A stretch of 64,000 nucleotides of DNA, taken from the NCBI GenBank assembly GCA_030737875.1, contig CM060915.1, forward strand, positions 906,634,677 to 906,698,676, written 5' to 3'. The notes below the pieces were generated by a model. That model did not search any database. It was not told where the DNA came from and worked only from the letters and a program-made list of their open reading frames with translations. The first letter of the stretch is position 1. Each line of letters begins with the position of its first letter. Positions 10,701 through 22,700 of this stretch are shown here, piece after piece. The translations under genes were made by a program, and so were the position numbers. The DNA is from Allium sativum (taxonomy: Eukaryota; Streptophyta; Magnoliopsida; Asparagales; Amaryllidaceae).

Positions 10701-13369
10701 TCCATATTTCATTTTAAATTTCTATTAACACAATTCCAATATCTTCGGGAAATAACTTTATTTTTATGAATTCAGCATAGTCTAATCCAAACCATAAATT
10801 CATGTGGATTTATTTAAATTCAGTTTACATTACGAACATCAGAATAAATTAAATCGTTTCTTTTTCCCAAAACAATTTCCAATTATAAATCCCTTTATAA
10901 ATCCATACATGAATTCACATTTCCCAAATTATCTAATAATAATTTATTTCACTTCGTTTATAAATGTCGTTTATAATTCAACCACTTGCTTTTAATATAA
11001 AAACAGGTTTATTATTTTCTAGCCCATTTGAAAATCCATTTCTACGTTTGGAAAAATACATTTCCCTTTTAAAATCTAAAAATCCCTTTTTTCACGATAT
11101 GAATATTTTAGGGCCAGTGATATTAAACATCAAAACACACAAACCATTAATTCAATTCAACATATCACATATATATCAATAATTAAACAGACAAATAAAA
11201 TTTGAGGAATCCTGTTGGATCCCTCCAGCCTGTTTTCCCTGCATCCATAGATGTTAGCCAACATAAATAATACCCATCCTGCTTCAAGGCAGGATTCGCG
11301 CTATAGAAGGTCATCCACTCAATATATCGTGGAGAGATAGGGTCATCCGGTAATGCTACTGCAGGAAATATCCAATATATATATATATATATATAATAGC
11401 CACAACCACCAAGCCTAAGTATAACTAATATATATATATATAACCACAATAATTCAATAATTCATGCATGCATCCAAGCAACCAATAATTATTTTTATTT
11501 ACTTAAATATAATCATAAATATTAAATCTGAGTGAGTTTACTTGCCTTGATTTTATTTGGCGAATATCCTAAAATTCCATATTGTCTCTGTTACGCATCT
11601 ACTTGAATCATCTCAAATGAATTTATCACCTACGATTGTTTATTTTTAGTTAACTATTAAATTAACTTAACTTGTAAATAAATTAATTATCCTATGTATT
11701 TTAAATTTTAAAAGAAAAAGTATACCTTACTGTTACAGGAATTTTCTTAACCAATCGACGAAACGAGTCCTTAAACTGCTCCAAGTAATGCAGACGACTC
11801 CAATTACCTTGCCCGTACCACTTTGGAATTTCATCGACCATCTTACTGACAATATATCATTCACTTTTCATCACTTACACCATTGCTTTCCGCTGTTGAC
11901 AATCGACACTACTACATATTTCGGTCCTGTCACCCCGATCACTACCGGCCTTACCAATGTACCATCCTTCTACAACAATATCACCATTACTATACCTCAA
12001 CTCCATCCGCCTCATATTCAGTCAACACATCTCCGCATGAACTGCCCTTACATCGGACAACCCGAAATGCCTCAAACTTACTAACACTCACTATTCTGAG
12101 AAGCCTCCTCCATCGACAGACCCTTCGTTGTCACGCCTGCACATCCATTTCCCAAATCACACATCCACCTTCCTCAACTCGCGCCTTCTACCAGACAATA
12201 TTTCGCTATAGGAAAGTAGTGATCCGGTAAGGCACAAAAACTCACACAAAAGAAATCTATCTGATGTTGTTCATACTCCAGTTCAGAAGTAAAATGTACG
12301 AACCTCATTTCAACATCGCAACCCTCAGGCCATCTGGTTCACTACCATTGACAAGCTCGCCCATGCCATTAGCCAACTCCGCCCTTTCCAAAACTTGAAC
12401 GCGGCAAACCATTAGCTTGTGATTTCAATGTCGAACCCTTAAAACCCATTATCTTTATTAGAATTCAAAATACCCCAAACCCGAGCTCAATTTGTGTTCT
12501 TCCCTTACGCGTGTGCTTCACGATTCACCGCTTTAACTTACTATCACAAATCGGCTGCCCTTGTTCTTCGATTTACTAAGTCGATTTTTGGAATGAAGAA
12601 GAGTGTCACAGCCATTTTAATTTACTTGATGCTTTTGATTTTTATTGATGAAGAAATGGACCGGATTTCGAATTGAGGAATTGCATTCGAAGATTAAAAG
12701 GGGACGACCTCTTTTCCTTTGCCACCTGAAGCTTCAATGACTTGCGGATTTCTGAAGGGTGTGGTGGCTTTTTAAGCAAAAAGAGGAAACAAGAAGTACG
12801 TACGCCATTAAATTGTTGTTTGCTTGATATCGAAGATCAAAGACAATTTTGTTGGCTCGAGATGAATTAAGTCTGCGCTAGGTGAACAAGTTAGGTAAGA
12901 TGATAATTGGATTAATAAATTTGATTAGATCTTTTTGTTTATATATTTTATTTGAAAATATCCCGCTTTCCGAACTCCTATTTGAGCATACTACTGACGT
13001 TTCTAGGTTTTAACCATCATTTTGAACACACTGGAACGAATGTCGAAGCCTGATTTGATCGTCTGAAAAAATATCAATATAAACTGACAATTAAATTAAA
13101 TCGATTTAAAATATAAATCAGCTTCAAACTATTAAATTAATAAATAATTATTATCGTTCTAATTCCAGCACAATTTATATTAATCGACTAAATCGTTTTG
13201 GCTCAGTTTTTAACTGTGAATTCCATTATCAATGTTTCGTATTATGATAATTCAATATCTTTGATATTAAATTAATAACTTCATATTAAAAATCCAATTA
13301 TATTCTAATTCAACATTTAAAACAATTTAAACAATCAATATTAAATGGCTAAAAATCTGGGATGTTACG
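7713..13369 (-). repeat. 5' LTR of the long-LTR element (about 5.66 kb)
   Basis: It starts TGTAAAGGCC at 7713 next to the PBS and ends GATGTTAC at 13368/13369 (last base mutated). It aligns with the truncated 3' LTR at 3658-6524, with solo LTR F and with the piece after 62278. On the minus strand a GC-type donor (AAG/GCAAGTAAAC, intron G at 11545) resembles that of LTR B. ORFs of up to 115 codons show no homology I recognise; I regard the whole segment as non-coding LTR. Confidence 0.85.
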
Positions 13370-13410
13370 GTTTTGATCAGATGAAAGATGGTATTTTTAG
13401 TTGGGTGCGT
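13370..13410. other. Short unassigned flank
   Basis: About 40 bp between the long-LTR element and the recognisable inverted end of the ULP1 transposon. It may be target DNA or the decayed outermost end of the transposon. GGTTT at 13370-13374 would be the long-LTR element's target duplication, but its partner lies outside the window. Confidence 0.4.
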
Positions 13411-13510
13411 TGGGCACACATCCTTACTAAGCATCAAAATTAATAAAAAGTCCGACCATAAAAGTAATACAGATTACATCCCTATTTTTGAAACGCGGCT
13501 GATAAAATTC
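13411..13510 (+). repeat. Left terminal inverted repeat (degenerate)
   Basis: Contains CACATCCTT (13417-13425) and TACATCCCTATTTTTGAAAC (13475-13494), followed by GCGGCTG. Its reverse complement matches the right end, with moderate divergence between the two blocks. Confidence 0.6.
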
Positions 13511-13850
13511 CATTTTTAGCCTTTAAACCTTTTAAAACCCTTGTTCTATAAATCGTTACCATTTCATCCATCATATCGTTTAATTAACTCACTCGATCGA
13601 AGAAGAAAATTAAATATTCATAGCCGATTATCATCATATTACTCTCGATTGGACAAAAATTAGGAAAATCGTTGTTGATATCATCAGAAAATTTGCAAGA
13701 AATGGTGAGAACGAAGGTATATTTTGATTTCTTTATTTTACCTTCCATAATTGATAATATTAGCATATTATATATTAAAATAACAGCAATTAGGTAAGGT
13801 TGTACAAATATTATACAAAATTATTGAAAAAAATTCGTAGGTTACCCAAA
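13511..13850. other. Subterminal sequence of the ULP1 transposon
   Basis: AT-rich sequence between the left inverted repeat and the palindromic satellite. I see no coding motif in it; the short leftward frame at 13584-13766 looks like chance. Confidence 0.5.
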
Positions 13851-13859
13851 ACTTCCGTA

Positions 13860-15195
13860 TTAGGTTTTTATTCAGAGTTGTATCAGTCTTGAAAGCTTTT
13901 ATTAAGAATTACTGGATGCTATTATGAACTTATTCAGAATAGCAACATGATCGTATGCTTTTATTAAGATTTGTTGCATGATTGTATGCTTTTATTGAAA
14001 ATTGTTGAATGATTCTATGATTTAAACCAGAAATGTTGCATGATTATATGCATTTATCAGCTGATTTTTTTATTCATGTATACAGAATACTGTTACATTA
14101 ATTACCTATACATGAATACTATTGCATTAATTACCTGAATAAATGCATTTATCACCATAGTAAATGAATTTAAAAAGAAATGTTGCATGCAATTATGCAT
14201 ATATTCTAAATAATTTCATAGTTATATGCATATATTCACTACATTTGCAAACATACGAGTATATATTAAAAACATTTGCATACATGGATGCATATATTCA
14301 ACACAGTTGCATATATCCAATAATTTAGATAGAATAGTTGCATACATTAATGAATATAATCATAATTTTTGCATCTTGTAGGCATTCTTTCAAAATTGTT
14401 GCATGATTGTAATCATTTATTACCTGATAGTTGATTGATTCTTTACATTTAATTAGAAATGTTGCATGTAAGTGTGCAAAGATGAACTGATTGTTGCATA
14501 ATTGTATGCATTTAATTAGAACTGTTGCATGCAAGTGTACATTTATTACCTGTTTGTCTCATGATTCTATGCATTCAATAAGATCTGTTGCATGAAACTG
14601 TGCATTTATCAAAGCAACAACTTTCTATACTGTTAACTAATTGGGTGCATGTATGAAGAATATTTGCACAATGGTGTGCATCAATTTAAAATACTTGCAC
14701 ACTTGTGTGCATTTATCAGCTATTTTTTGTATTCATGAAGTCAGAATACTGTTGCATTTATCACCTGAATAACTGCATTTAATAAGAATTGTTGCATGCA
14801 AGTATGCATGTATTCAATACATTTTTATACATGAATGTGTATATTCAAAACAATGCACACATGCATGCATATATTCAAAAAGTTTGCTTACAGGGATGCG
14901 AATATTCAGAACCTTTGCACACATGCATGCATATATTCAAAATTGTTGAATGCAAGTGTGCAATTATCACATAATTGTTGCATGAATCTATGCATTCATT
15001 AAGAACTGTTGCATGCAAGTGTGCATTTACCATCGGACTGTTACATAATTCTATGCATTCAGTAAGAACTAGTGCATGCAAGTGTGCATTTATCACCTGA
15101 TTGTTGCATGATTCTATGCATTCAATAAGAACTGTTGCATCCAAGTGTGCAGATATAAACTGATTATTTCATAATTATATGCATTTAATCAACGT
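13860..15195. repeat. Palindromic GCATGC satellite (5' part of ULP1 transposon)
   Basis: Degenerate units of about 30 bp, such as TTGCATGCAAGTGTGCATTT, alternate with TTGCATGATTCTATGCATTC. Each is built around an imperfect palindrome (TGCAT...ATGCA). The same satellite recurs in the other non-exonic parts of this transposon (26260-26620, 31040-31195, 41100-41130, 41690-42000, 42840-43450) and nowhere else in the window. Confidence 0.8.
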
Positions 15196-15224
15196 TATTT
15201 AAAAAGCTTGTACCTGTTAATACA

Positions 15225-16031
15225 GAGACCTATGGTGGAAGAAGATGTTGCAGTAGACAATGAACAAGAAAGAGCATTAATTACTACCGATCTACTATCA
15301 ACTATTGTACGTATAACAAAGAAACAGAAAAGTGAAGAGCAATATTTCAAAAAAAGAAGAGGTGTACAGAAATAACCTAAAATCTTTCATAGATTTGGTA
15401 GAGAAATTGAAGGCTGATGAGCTTTTTACAAGAGAGCATACATCATATCTGGGAAAAGTGCCTCTTGGTGGATTTATTGACATGATATGTGATGGTGTCA
15501 TTTCCCCGTCGGAGACCACAAAAAATTCTACCACTTTAGATATAATAATCAAAATCTATAAAAAACCTGAAATACTTTCAATTTGGGGATTTGATGCTAA
15601 CATTTACGGAAGAAGATGTTGCAAAGTTTTTGACCACTCCGATGGAAGGAGAAACGATAAAAACCGGTGGCCATTTTAAAAAGGAAGATAAAAATGACAA
15701 AGAATTTAAATCATTCTTAGAGAGACATCTTAAAGGTAAAGTTGCAGTAAACAAAAAGAATATAGAGAGAAGGATTTTCTCTACAATCAAAGAAGAGTCA
15801 GCGGAAACTTGTTATGATACAGTAAAACTTGTACTTCTCTACTCAGCAGCTACATTCCTTGTTTCCAGCCCAAACTACACCTTACCTTGGACGGTGGTAC
15901 CATATTGTGTGTGAAACAGAAAATTAATGACAATATCTTAGCCGAAAACCATACACCATCATCTATTTAGCCAAGTAGACAAATACCATGAGACATCACG
16001 CAAGATTAATGCTTGCGTCACACTATTCTTG
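15225..16031 (+). pseudogene. ULP1 transposon gene, N-terminal region (broken)
   Basis: A candidate first exon follows an AG at 15223-15224, with an ATG at 15232. The reading shifts through all three frames (15232, then 15332, then 15591), so there are at least two frameshifts. The third frame contains FTEEDVAKFLTTPMEG and, about 65 residues on, VKLVLLYSAATFLVSS followed by a tryptophan-proline region. This pattern resembles the domain found upstream of the peptidase in plant ULP1-transposon proteins (DUF1985 or plant-mobile-domain-like). After 15910 further indels are needed to reach a stretch ending KYHETSRKINACVTLFL, before a GT donor at 16032. The domain name is a family-level judgement by eye; that the gene is broken is seen directly. 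Confidence 0.55.
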
Positions 16032-16112
16032 GTAATATGTTTAAACTTATTATTTAATTTCTTATTAATTAATTATTCAATTTATTTATAATTTTTGTTT
16101 GTATTCTTGCAG

Positions 16113-16235
16113 TGGTGGATTTGTGAAAAAAACCTATGTTTTAAAAACATCAAAGCCAGAATACAACAAAATATACCCATTAGCTGGAAAATGGGACATA
16201 ACAATACTGAAGCCATCAATGCTACTGAATGTCAC
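16113..16235 (+). pseudogene. ULP1 transposon gene, exon split by element A
   Basis: It starts after a TTCTTGCAG acceptor. One frame reads WWICEK, and a second frame, reached by a one-base change in a run of seven A, continues with an SKPEYNKIYPLAGKWDIT stretch up to the insertion. The frame resumes beyond element A at 26189-26207 (AYNTLRDI), so the exon was continuous before A inserted. I see no donor I trust at its end. Confidence 0.55.
16231..16235. other. Target-site duplication of element A (left)
   Basis: GTCAC here and GTCGC at 26189-26193 flank element A: a 5-bp duplication with one mismatch, the size expected for Ty3/gypsy integrase. Confidence 0.8.
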
Positions 16236-16869
16236 TATAACACCCCACGTCCGTTAATGTCACTCTCAAAGGGAATGCATTAAATTTTGTGGAGTGTTAT
16301 AAGTAAACAGAACAGAATACTACAAGACAGATACATAAAATAGTACTTGAAAAATTTATAACTTTATTGCAGCAGAAATAGAAATAAGTTTGGTTACATC
16401 TTCAAACCCATCGCACCAAAACCAAGTACATAATATCAGTCTTGTACAAAAGCCATCAGAGTACATAATTTTTAAAACCATAATCCCCAATCCAAAATGC
16501 CATATGAAAGAGAAACAAAGCTAAGCATTGTTTTCAGCACTTCAAGCAGGAAAGTCCGAATCAAGCTTCAACGTGCCCACCCTGAGAACCTAGGGGGGAG
16601 GGAAGAAAGAAAAGAGGCGAAACAAAAAGGGTCAGACATAAAGTCTGGCGAGTCCAGTGACTTTAACAATATAATTAGTAAAGCAACATGATAAGAACAT
16701 AAACTGGATATAAGAGATGACTGTAACATAAGCAGATATGACAAGGTAACAAGATGAACAGGATGTAACATTGACTACGCTTCTAACCACTATAAGATAT
16801 TCTCTGCACTCCATCAATACTGGTTTCATACTAAAAGATGATCCCTCTTGGCTAAATAGAATGATGATA

Positions 16870-17165
16870 GTTTCGTGTACTTCTAGCTGCCATCAGAGGT
16901 AACCTTTGTGCACCTATCACCACTAGATGTACCCACTATCCTCCTTGTTTGATTATGTACCCCTAGCTGCTTTCATAGGTAACAAATATGCACCTATCGC
17001 CACTAGATGTACCCTCCCTATTCGATTGTGTACCTCTAGCTGCTATCATAGGTAACAATTGTGCACCTATCACCAATACATGTACCCTCCCTATGCGATT
17101 ATGTACCGCTAGCTGCTATCATAGGTAACCAATGTGCACCTATCACCACTAGATGTACCCACTAC
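16870..17165. repeat. About 70-bp tandem repeat in LTR A (left copy)
   Basis: Four imperfect units share the words TAGCTGCYATCATAGGTAAC, GTGCACCTATCACCACTAGA and TGTACC. The same array is in the right LTR at 23670-23960. Confidence 0.8.
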
Positions 17166-17877
17166 CCTTCCCATTTGATCGGCTCCCTAACCTCGTAGGT
17201 ACCTGTGCTGGTCCCACAATAGGGTGTATCACTCCCTAAGGTGGCAACCCCGATTCAACTGAAATGCACAACTTATACCTACACGATGCAACAACGTCTT
17301 ACCTACCAGCCCGGACCCACGCATGCACATGACTCCGTTGGACTAGCACTGCCACTGCTAACTCTTTATTGACCTCTTACAATCAACCCCAGTAAGCATG
17401 TCCCTGTCCTCGACCTAGTTCGAGCTCATATAAATATTGAAATGGGTTACTAGTTGAAAAGGGTCCATACACTTGACACAAACTTCCCTCCTAAGCTTGG
17501 TCCCCACTAGGAATTCCTACTTAACCCCTTTTTATCCCGATGTCTTATCATATGTCTCATCTTGGTTAAGTGCTTTTTATTATGTTTCACATGCTACCCA
17601 TATTACCCACTTAACCCTTTATTATCCCCATGTCTAATCACATGTCTCATCTTAGTTAAGTGCTTTTATTATGTTTCACATGTTAGCCATGTTCCCCACG
17701 TAACCCTTTATTATCCCCATGTCTAATCACATGTTTCATCTTGGTTAAGTGCTTTTATTATGCTTCACATGCTACCCATGTTACCCACTTAACCCTTTAT
17801 TATCCCCATGTCTTACCACATGTCTTATCTTGGTTAAGTGTTCATTAATTCATTATAACCGTAATCTTGCAAAACTT

Positions 17878-17960
17878 CCCACATTAGATTACCGTTTTGT
17901 GGTTGTTGGATATGCCGGGCGGTTCCGGGCAGACTTCTACCACAATCAAAATCTAACCTC
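17878..17960 (-). other. Covarying LTR stem-loop (A left, first)
   Basis: Arms TTAGATT/AATCTAA and TTGTGG/CCACAA enclose the constant GCCGGGCGGTTCCGGGCAG. Confidence 0.75.
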
Positions 17961-18002
17961 GTGTCTTAGCATTACTACGCATCTAATTTCTGCCTTTGAC
18001 CT

Positions 18003-18085
18003 CCCACATTAGATTACCAAATTGCGGTTGCTAGATATGCCGGGCGATTCCAGGCAGTCTTATACCACAATCCGAATCTAACCTC
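18003..18085 (-). other. Covarying LTR stem-loop (A left, second)
   Basis: Arms TTAGATT/AATCTAA and ATTGCGGT/ACCACAAT (one mismatch) enclose a mutated apical sequence, GCCGGGCGATTCCAGGCAG. Confidence 0.7.
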
Positions 18086-19214
18086 GTGTCTTTGGCGTTC
18101 ATTACCAGTTTCTTGATTCAAGTCCTAATTTCAAATCTTGGATTATAATATATTCCAATTACCCATAAATTCCAACCCAATTTATGCTTATAATTCTAAA
18201 CCAATTAGTGCCTATAATCCCATATATATAAGTTATACCAAATTATGCCCAAATCAATTTGCATTCACTATCTCTTCCTTAATTCATGCCCAATTTCAAA
18301 TCTTGGATTTTAGTGATTCCCAATTACCCATAAATTCCAATCCAATTTATGCTTATAATTCTAAACCAATTTGCGCCTATAATCCCATGCATACAAGTTA
18401 TACCAAATTATGCCAAATCAATTTTCATAGTTATTAACAATTTATGCCAAATTTCATGTATACAAGTTATACTCAATTATGCCAAATCTCATTTTATTAC
18501 AAATTTCCCAACTTTTCCCAATCATCCCAACGTTATTCGTACGTAAATCTCAACACAATATGTTTAGGCTCGAAGTTAGCCTAATCTCAAAAAGGAAAAA
18601 GGAAAAGAAGAAGGGAAGAGAATCAAAACATCAAAATTGGCATAAACATATAAATAGGCATGCGAAATGAATAACGACAAAATAGATCAAATAAGCATAT
18701 GATAATAGCAATTGGGTATGAATCTGAAGGATAGCTAATTACAAAACGTGATATGATTCATCTTATTTACAGGCATATACAGTAGATCAAATTTACAATC
18801 CTATCACAATTACTTTTTAATTTAATTATATGTGAAAGTAACATAGACTCACAGTGATAGGATTCTTAGAAAAGAGAATTAGTTATTGTTGTAGCAATCT
18901 TGATCTTGAATAATCTCTACTTGGATTGTTTGTAGATCTGATCTTCTAATTGGAATACTCCTATTCTGATTTTTTTTTTGGTGGAGAGAAAGGCTAGTTT
19001 AGATTAGAGAAGCATGGAGGCACCATAGATGATAACAATGAGATTAGGGTTAGCTTTAGGTGTTTATTGATAGGTGTATTAGGTGAATTAGGACCTTTAG
19101 ATTAGATTAGGAACCATCCGAACCATCCAGACGAGAAAAACATGTCATCCAGCCAATCCCAGAAAGACACATCATCATGGAACACTCCAGAATTCTACTG
19201 ATCTGGCTTGACCT

Positions 19215-19276
19215 GGGCGCCCTTCCCAGGTGCGCCAGTGCAATTTTGTTCTGGCGCACTTCACAAGTGTGCCGGT
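19215..19276. repeat. GGCGCAC/GTGCGCC palindromic cluster (A left)
   Basis: Short GC-rich inverted words (GGTGCGCC, GGCGCACTTCACAAGTGTGCC) occupy the place taken by GTCGAC words in 0, B, D and E. A second copy is in the right LTR at 25916-25975. Confidence 0.7.
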
Positions 19277-19488
19277 TATCTTGGCCTGTTTCCTGATTGT
19301 TCTACCAAACTTCCATCGTTCATAACTCCTTCATACGGTATCCGTTTTACGCAAACTTGGACTCTATCTCAAGCAAAATTCCGATACGAACGCAATGGCG
19401 TAACCCGTTTCGCTTAATTCTTCTTTTAAAAATTTATTATTCTTTAATTATCCCTTATATCATGTTTTTAAAATTACGGGTTGTTACA

Positions 19489-19503
19489 TTCCCCCCTACT
19501 TAA
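19489..19503 (-). other. Polypurine tract of element A
   Basis: The minus strand reads TTAAGTAGGGGGGAA immediately before the 3' LTR start TGTAACAACCCG. Confidence 0.8.
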
Positions 19504-19929
19504 AGGATTTAGTCCCCGAAATCTCGAAGCTGAAAGGAATGTATGTCCTACCATCCATCATCCATCTACTCATCCATCAATCACGGGCGTCCATTGTCCT
19601 TAAAAGACTTCTAATGCTTTCATGAACATATGCAAGGTGTGTGTATATGTCCTTATCCTAATGCTAAATCAAGCGGTCTACCATTTTAGTTGACCTGCTT
19701 AATGCTAAACATGATAGTGCCATGCGTCCATTATGTATGCAAAAGAATCCTAATGATATATATCATTTCTATATGAGTGCACAACCATTCATCCAAATGC
19801 AACGTCCATATGATAACACATTCAATATACATCCATTAATTAAATATGCACACTCACCCATATGCAATATGAAAGTGATTGAGACGATCTAGTGCCTAAT
19901 GTGTGTGTAAATGCATCCACGAGCAACCA
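19504..19929. other. Non-coding 3' region of element A
   Basis: AT-rich sequence between the pol remnant and the PPT. It is similar to 53890-54340 of element D. No coding motif is seen. Confidence 0.5.
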
Positions 19930-20481
19930 CTAGACAACACTTACATCCACTTGCATCCACCAAACATAATATGTCTCAAACACATGTTTACAACCATATG
20001 ATTTTCTACCTAACGATCGAAGATATAATCGAGAGGATACACTAAACGATCGAACAAGTATAAACAAAGTGGTAGAAAAAGGAGAAGTTAATAACATACC
20101 CTCAAAAAGGAAAGGGTACGACGCACGTATCTTGTCTTCCATTTCCCAAGTCGCATCTCCTTGATCATTTCCCCGTTGAACTTTGACCTCCTGATTGCGT
20201 AGCTTTTTGACCACCGATCCAAGAATGCATATAGGAACACGTCTAACCGTTGCCTCTCGCTCTACTTCCATATCCCTAAGCATGCTCGGTTCTACTACTT
20301 CCACGGTATCATGCATACACTTCTGCAAATGTGACACATGAAAAACGTCATGAACACCACTAAGTTTCTCCAACAACTTCACGCTATAGGCCATCCATTC
20401 AATCCTTTCTGCTATTGGAAAGGGCCCTACAAATCTTGGTGCCAATTTCCCTATAAATCCTAAGCGAACTACGTTCCTCAA
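19930..20481 (-). pseudogene. Element A integrase C-terminus and chromodomain
   Basis: The frame starts inside the integrase C-terminal region (KLAPRFVGPFPIAERI, then VHDVFHVSHLQKCMHD), which binds DNA. It continues into a chromodomain-like tail (LRNQEVKVQRGND, then ATWEMEDKIRASYPFLFEG). Chromodomains direct integration to modified chromatin, and this tail places the element among chromoviruses, most like Tekay/Del. Reading on past FEG is probably run-through into the 3' region. The joining segment 20482-20675 is integrase-related but out of frame, with stops. Confidence 0.85.
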
Positions 20482-20675
20482 AGGTGAAGTCTTAATGAAA
20501 ACCCTGTCTCCAACCTTAACTCATGATCGATCCTCCTCTTATCGGCGTACTATTTCTGTTGGTCATGTGCCGTCTTCATGCATCTTCGAATCAAGTCTAT
20601 CTTCTCTGAGGTTTCTCGAATCAGCTCGGGTCCAAGCAAAATCTTATCCGTAGACTCCTGCCAACAAGTCGGTGA

Positions 20676-21752
20676 TCAGCAAGGTCGTCCATATAGAGCT
20701 TCAAAAGGTGCCATGCCAATACTAGTCTGATAGTTGTTGTTGTAGGCGAACTCTACTAACGGAAGGTGTTCCTCCCATGTCCCTCCAAAGTCAAAGATGC
20801 ATAACCTCAAAAGGCCTTCTAGAATCCGATTTACTCTTTCTGTTTGGCCATCCGTCTGAGGGTGATAAGCGGTGCTCAAACATAACTGCGTACCTACCGC
20901 CTCTTGCATATCACCCTTTCCTCTTGCATCGAAAACTGCTCCAAGCCCTGGCCCGTAAGCATCGGTATATGCAACGAACGGTTTGCTCCCATCTGGCAAA
21001 GTCAAAACTGGTGCTGATATCTTCGCAAAGTCCTTAATGAACTTCCTATAATAGTCTGCCCAACCAAGAAAGCTTCCGTTGTATTCTTTGGAATCCTCCA
21101 ATCCTGGATTACCACTACCTTTGCGGGATTCTACTGCTATCCCTTCTTTAAAGACCTCGTGTCCTAAGAACCTTACTCCCTTTCCAAAATGATGTTTGGA
21201 AAACTTTGCCTTAAGTTGATGTAGTCGAAGTGTCTCTAAGAATATCTTAAGATGTAAGGTATTCCCTTCCTCGCTTCTAGAGAATATCAAGATATCATCC
21301 ACAAGGACTACCATGAACTTGTTTAGAAACTCCCTAAACACCCTACTCATACAATCTACAAAATATGCGGGTGCATTCGTCAAACCAAAAGGCATGATGA
21401 GCCACTCAAAGAAACCATCTGGAGTTCTAAATGCAGTTTTATCTATACTATCCTCCGCTACCCACAACTGATGAAAACCTGTAGCTAAGTCCAACTGCGA
21501 GAAAACCGAAGCACTGACCAACTGATCAAGAAAATCACCTATTCTTGGAAATGGGTGCCTATCCTTCTTCATGAGCTTATTCAGCTCCCTATAGTCCACG
21601 CACAATCTAAGCGAACCATCAGCCTTTGTAGTGAAAGCAACCGGAGCACCCCATTCCGAAATACTTCTTCTTATGAACCCTTTCTCAAACAGCTCCCCTA
21701 CTTGTTTACTGAGTTCCTTCCTCTCTCTCGGAGCCATGTGGTGCACTGGCAA
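20676..21752 (-). pseudogene. Element A RT / RNase H / integrase in-frame deletion fusion
   Basis: This 358-residue open frame is the longest on the minus strand of A. Residues 1-245 are reverse transcriptase: D88 lies in [13 protein letters not shown] and the catalytic pair in LVDDILIFS (VDD at 151-153). RT leads into a clipped RNase H start (AYTDAYGPGLGAVF, first catalytic Asp about 264). After about ten residues it jumps into the integrase core just before STAYHPQTDGQTERVNRI, where E305 is the last DDE residue. Most of RNase H, the integrase zinc-binding domain and two of its three catalytic residues are missing. A second deletion removed the RT/RNase H linker at ISAPVL. The frame is open but cannot encode a working enzyme. 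Confidence 0.9.
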
Positions 21753-21775
21753 TGCAATTGGCTTTGCATTATCTA

Positions 21776-22260
21776 CTAAGTATATATGGAAGTGTATCTC
21801 GTGCCTCGGGGTAAACCCCGAACCTCATCAAAGACGTCATCATACTCACGGACTACTTGAACAAATTGCAAATCATCGATGGATGCGTCAAGTGATTCCA
21901 GGTAGCTAAGCATCACCGAACCCCTATGGTCACATGAAATATCAAGGGTCTTTCCACAATGAGTCAACAGTCTAACTACCCTCCTTTCACAGTCTAGGAT
22001 GGCACCATACCTGGCTAGCCAATCCATCCCTAGAATCAAACCATAGCTCATGAAACCAAGTACGTAGGCGTTGCATTCAAACCCAACCCCCAAGATAGAC
22101 ACTCTCAAATCCTGACAAATCATAGATAAATGAGCTGAGCCACCAATAGGATTTGAGACTACAACGGGATCCATGACTAAACTAGTATTTAGGTGCAGAG
22201 TTTCAACTAAAAAAAATAGATATAAACGAATGTGAAGCGCCAAAATCAAATAAGGTTCTT
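21776..22260 (-). pseudogene. Element A aspartic protease remnant
   Basis: Near 22196-22250 one minus frame reads LFDFGASHSFIS, the retroviral-type protease active site with the usual D-S/T-G changed to D-F-G. A stop and an A-run follow. The next open frame (21776-22249) covers the protease C-terminal half (NPIGGSAHLSMIC, then YGLILGMDWLARYGAILDC) and the linker towards RT (YDDVFDEVRGLPRG). It is separated from the RT frame by a frame change around 21755-21776. Confidence 0.75.
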
Positions 22261-22282
22261 ACAGGATAATCAAAAATGAAAA

Positions 22283-22700
22283 TCAAACTTTCAATAGAAA
22301 CTTTTCTGCCTTTATCAGGTATGCCAGCCGTGAGAGCACGCATCTATTTTCCGGAAGATCCTGTACTTTGTTCTTGCCCTTGCCTCTTTGGACAAACCCT
22401 GATAAGATGTCATGTCTCTCCGCAATGATAACAACCAGTCTTCTTCTTCTTCTTCCTACGGTCTTTGGATATATATGACCCACCACTCCTCAGTAATGAC
22501 ACTTCCTCTTTTATCAGGGTCTATAGTTCTTTCCACCCTTCTTAGGTTCCACTTCCTTATTCTATGACCCTTCAACCTTGACCTCCTTCTTTTCTCCTTT
22601 ACCTTCTTTGCGCATCAAGGCTATATCCATGAGTTTCTCATCCTTGTGAAACATGTTAACAAGTCTCTCTAAAACTGCCTCCATCACGCGGAAAACCCTA
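22283..22700 (-). pseudogene. Element A gag remnant with broken zinc knuckle
   Basis: At about 22390-22445 the minus strand encodes a CCHC knuckle (C-x2-C-x4-H-x4-C; CYHCGET, stop, HLIRVC) interrupted by a TGA. Upstream there is a charged stretch ending in a stop, and the capsid core seen in element C is absent. The nucleic-acid-binding end of gag is therefore recognisable but most of gag has been deleted. Confidence 0.65.

Larger units (their letters stand above)
16236..19488 (-). repeat. Element A 3' LTR
   Basis: Bounded by TATAACACCCC (TG start mutated to TA) and GGGTTGTTACA. It is clearly homologous to the other LTR at 23035-26188, with scattered substitutions. In minus orientation it carries the GGCGCAC palindromes, a donor-like site (intron G at 18852), two stem-loops, the GGTTAAGT array (about 17520-17840) and a polypyrimidine tract ending in AG (16590-16600). 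TGTACCYHTAGCTGC-type repeats at 16870-17160 recur in the partner LTR. Confidence 0.9.

Noticed and set aside
13411..16235. A mudrA-type transposase in the ULP1 transposon
   Set aside because: No DDE transposase, SWIM or zinc-finger motif could be read in any frame of the reconstructed element.
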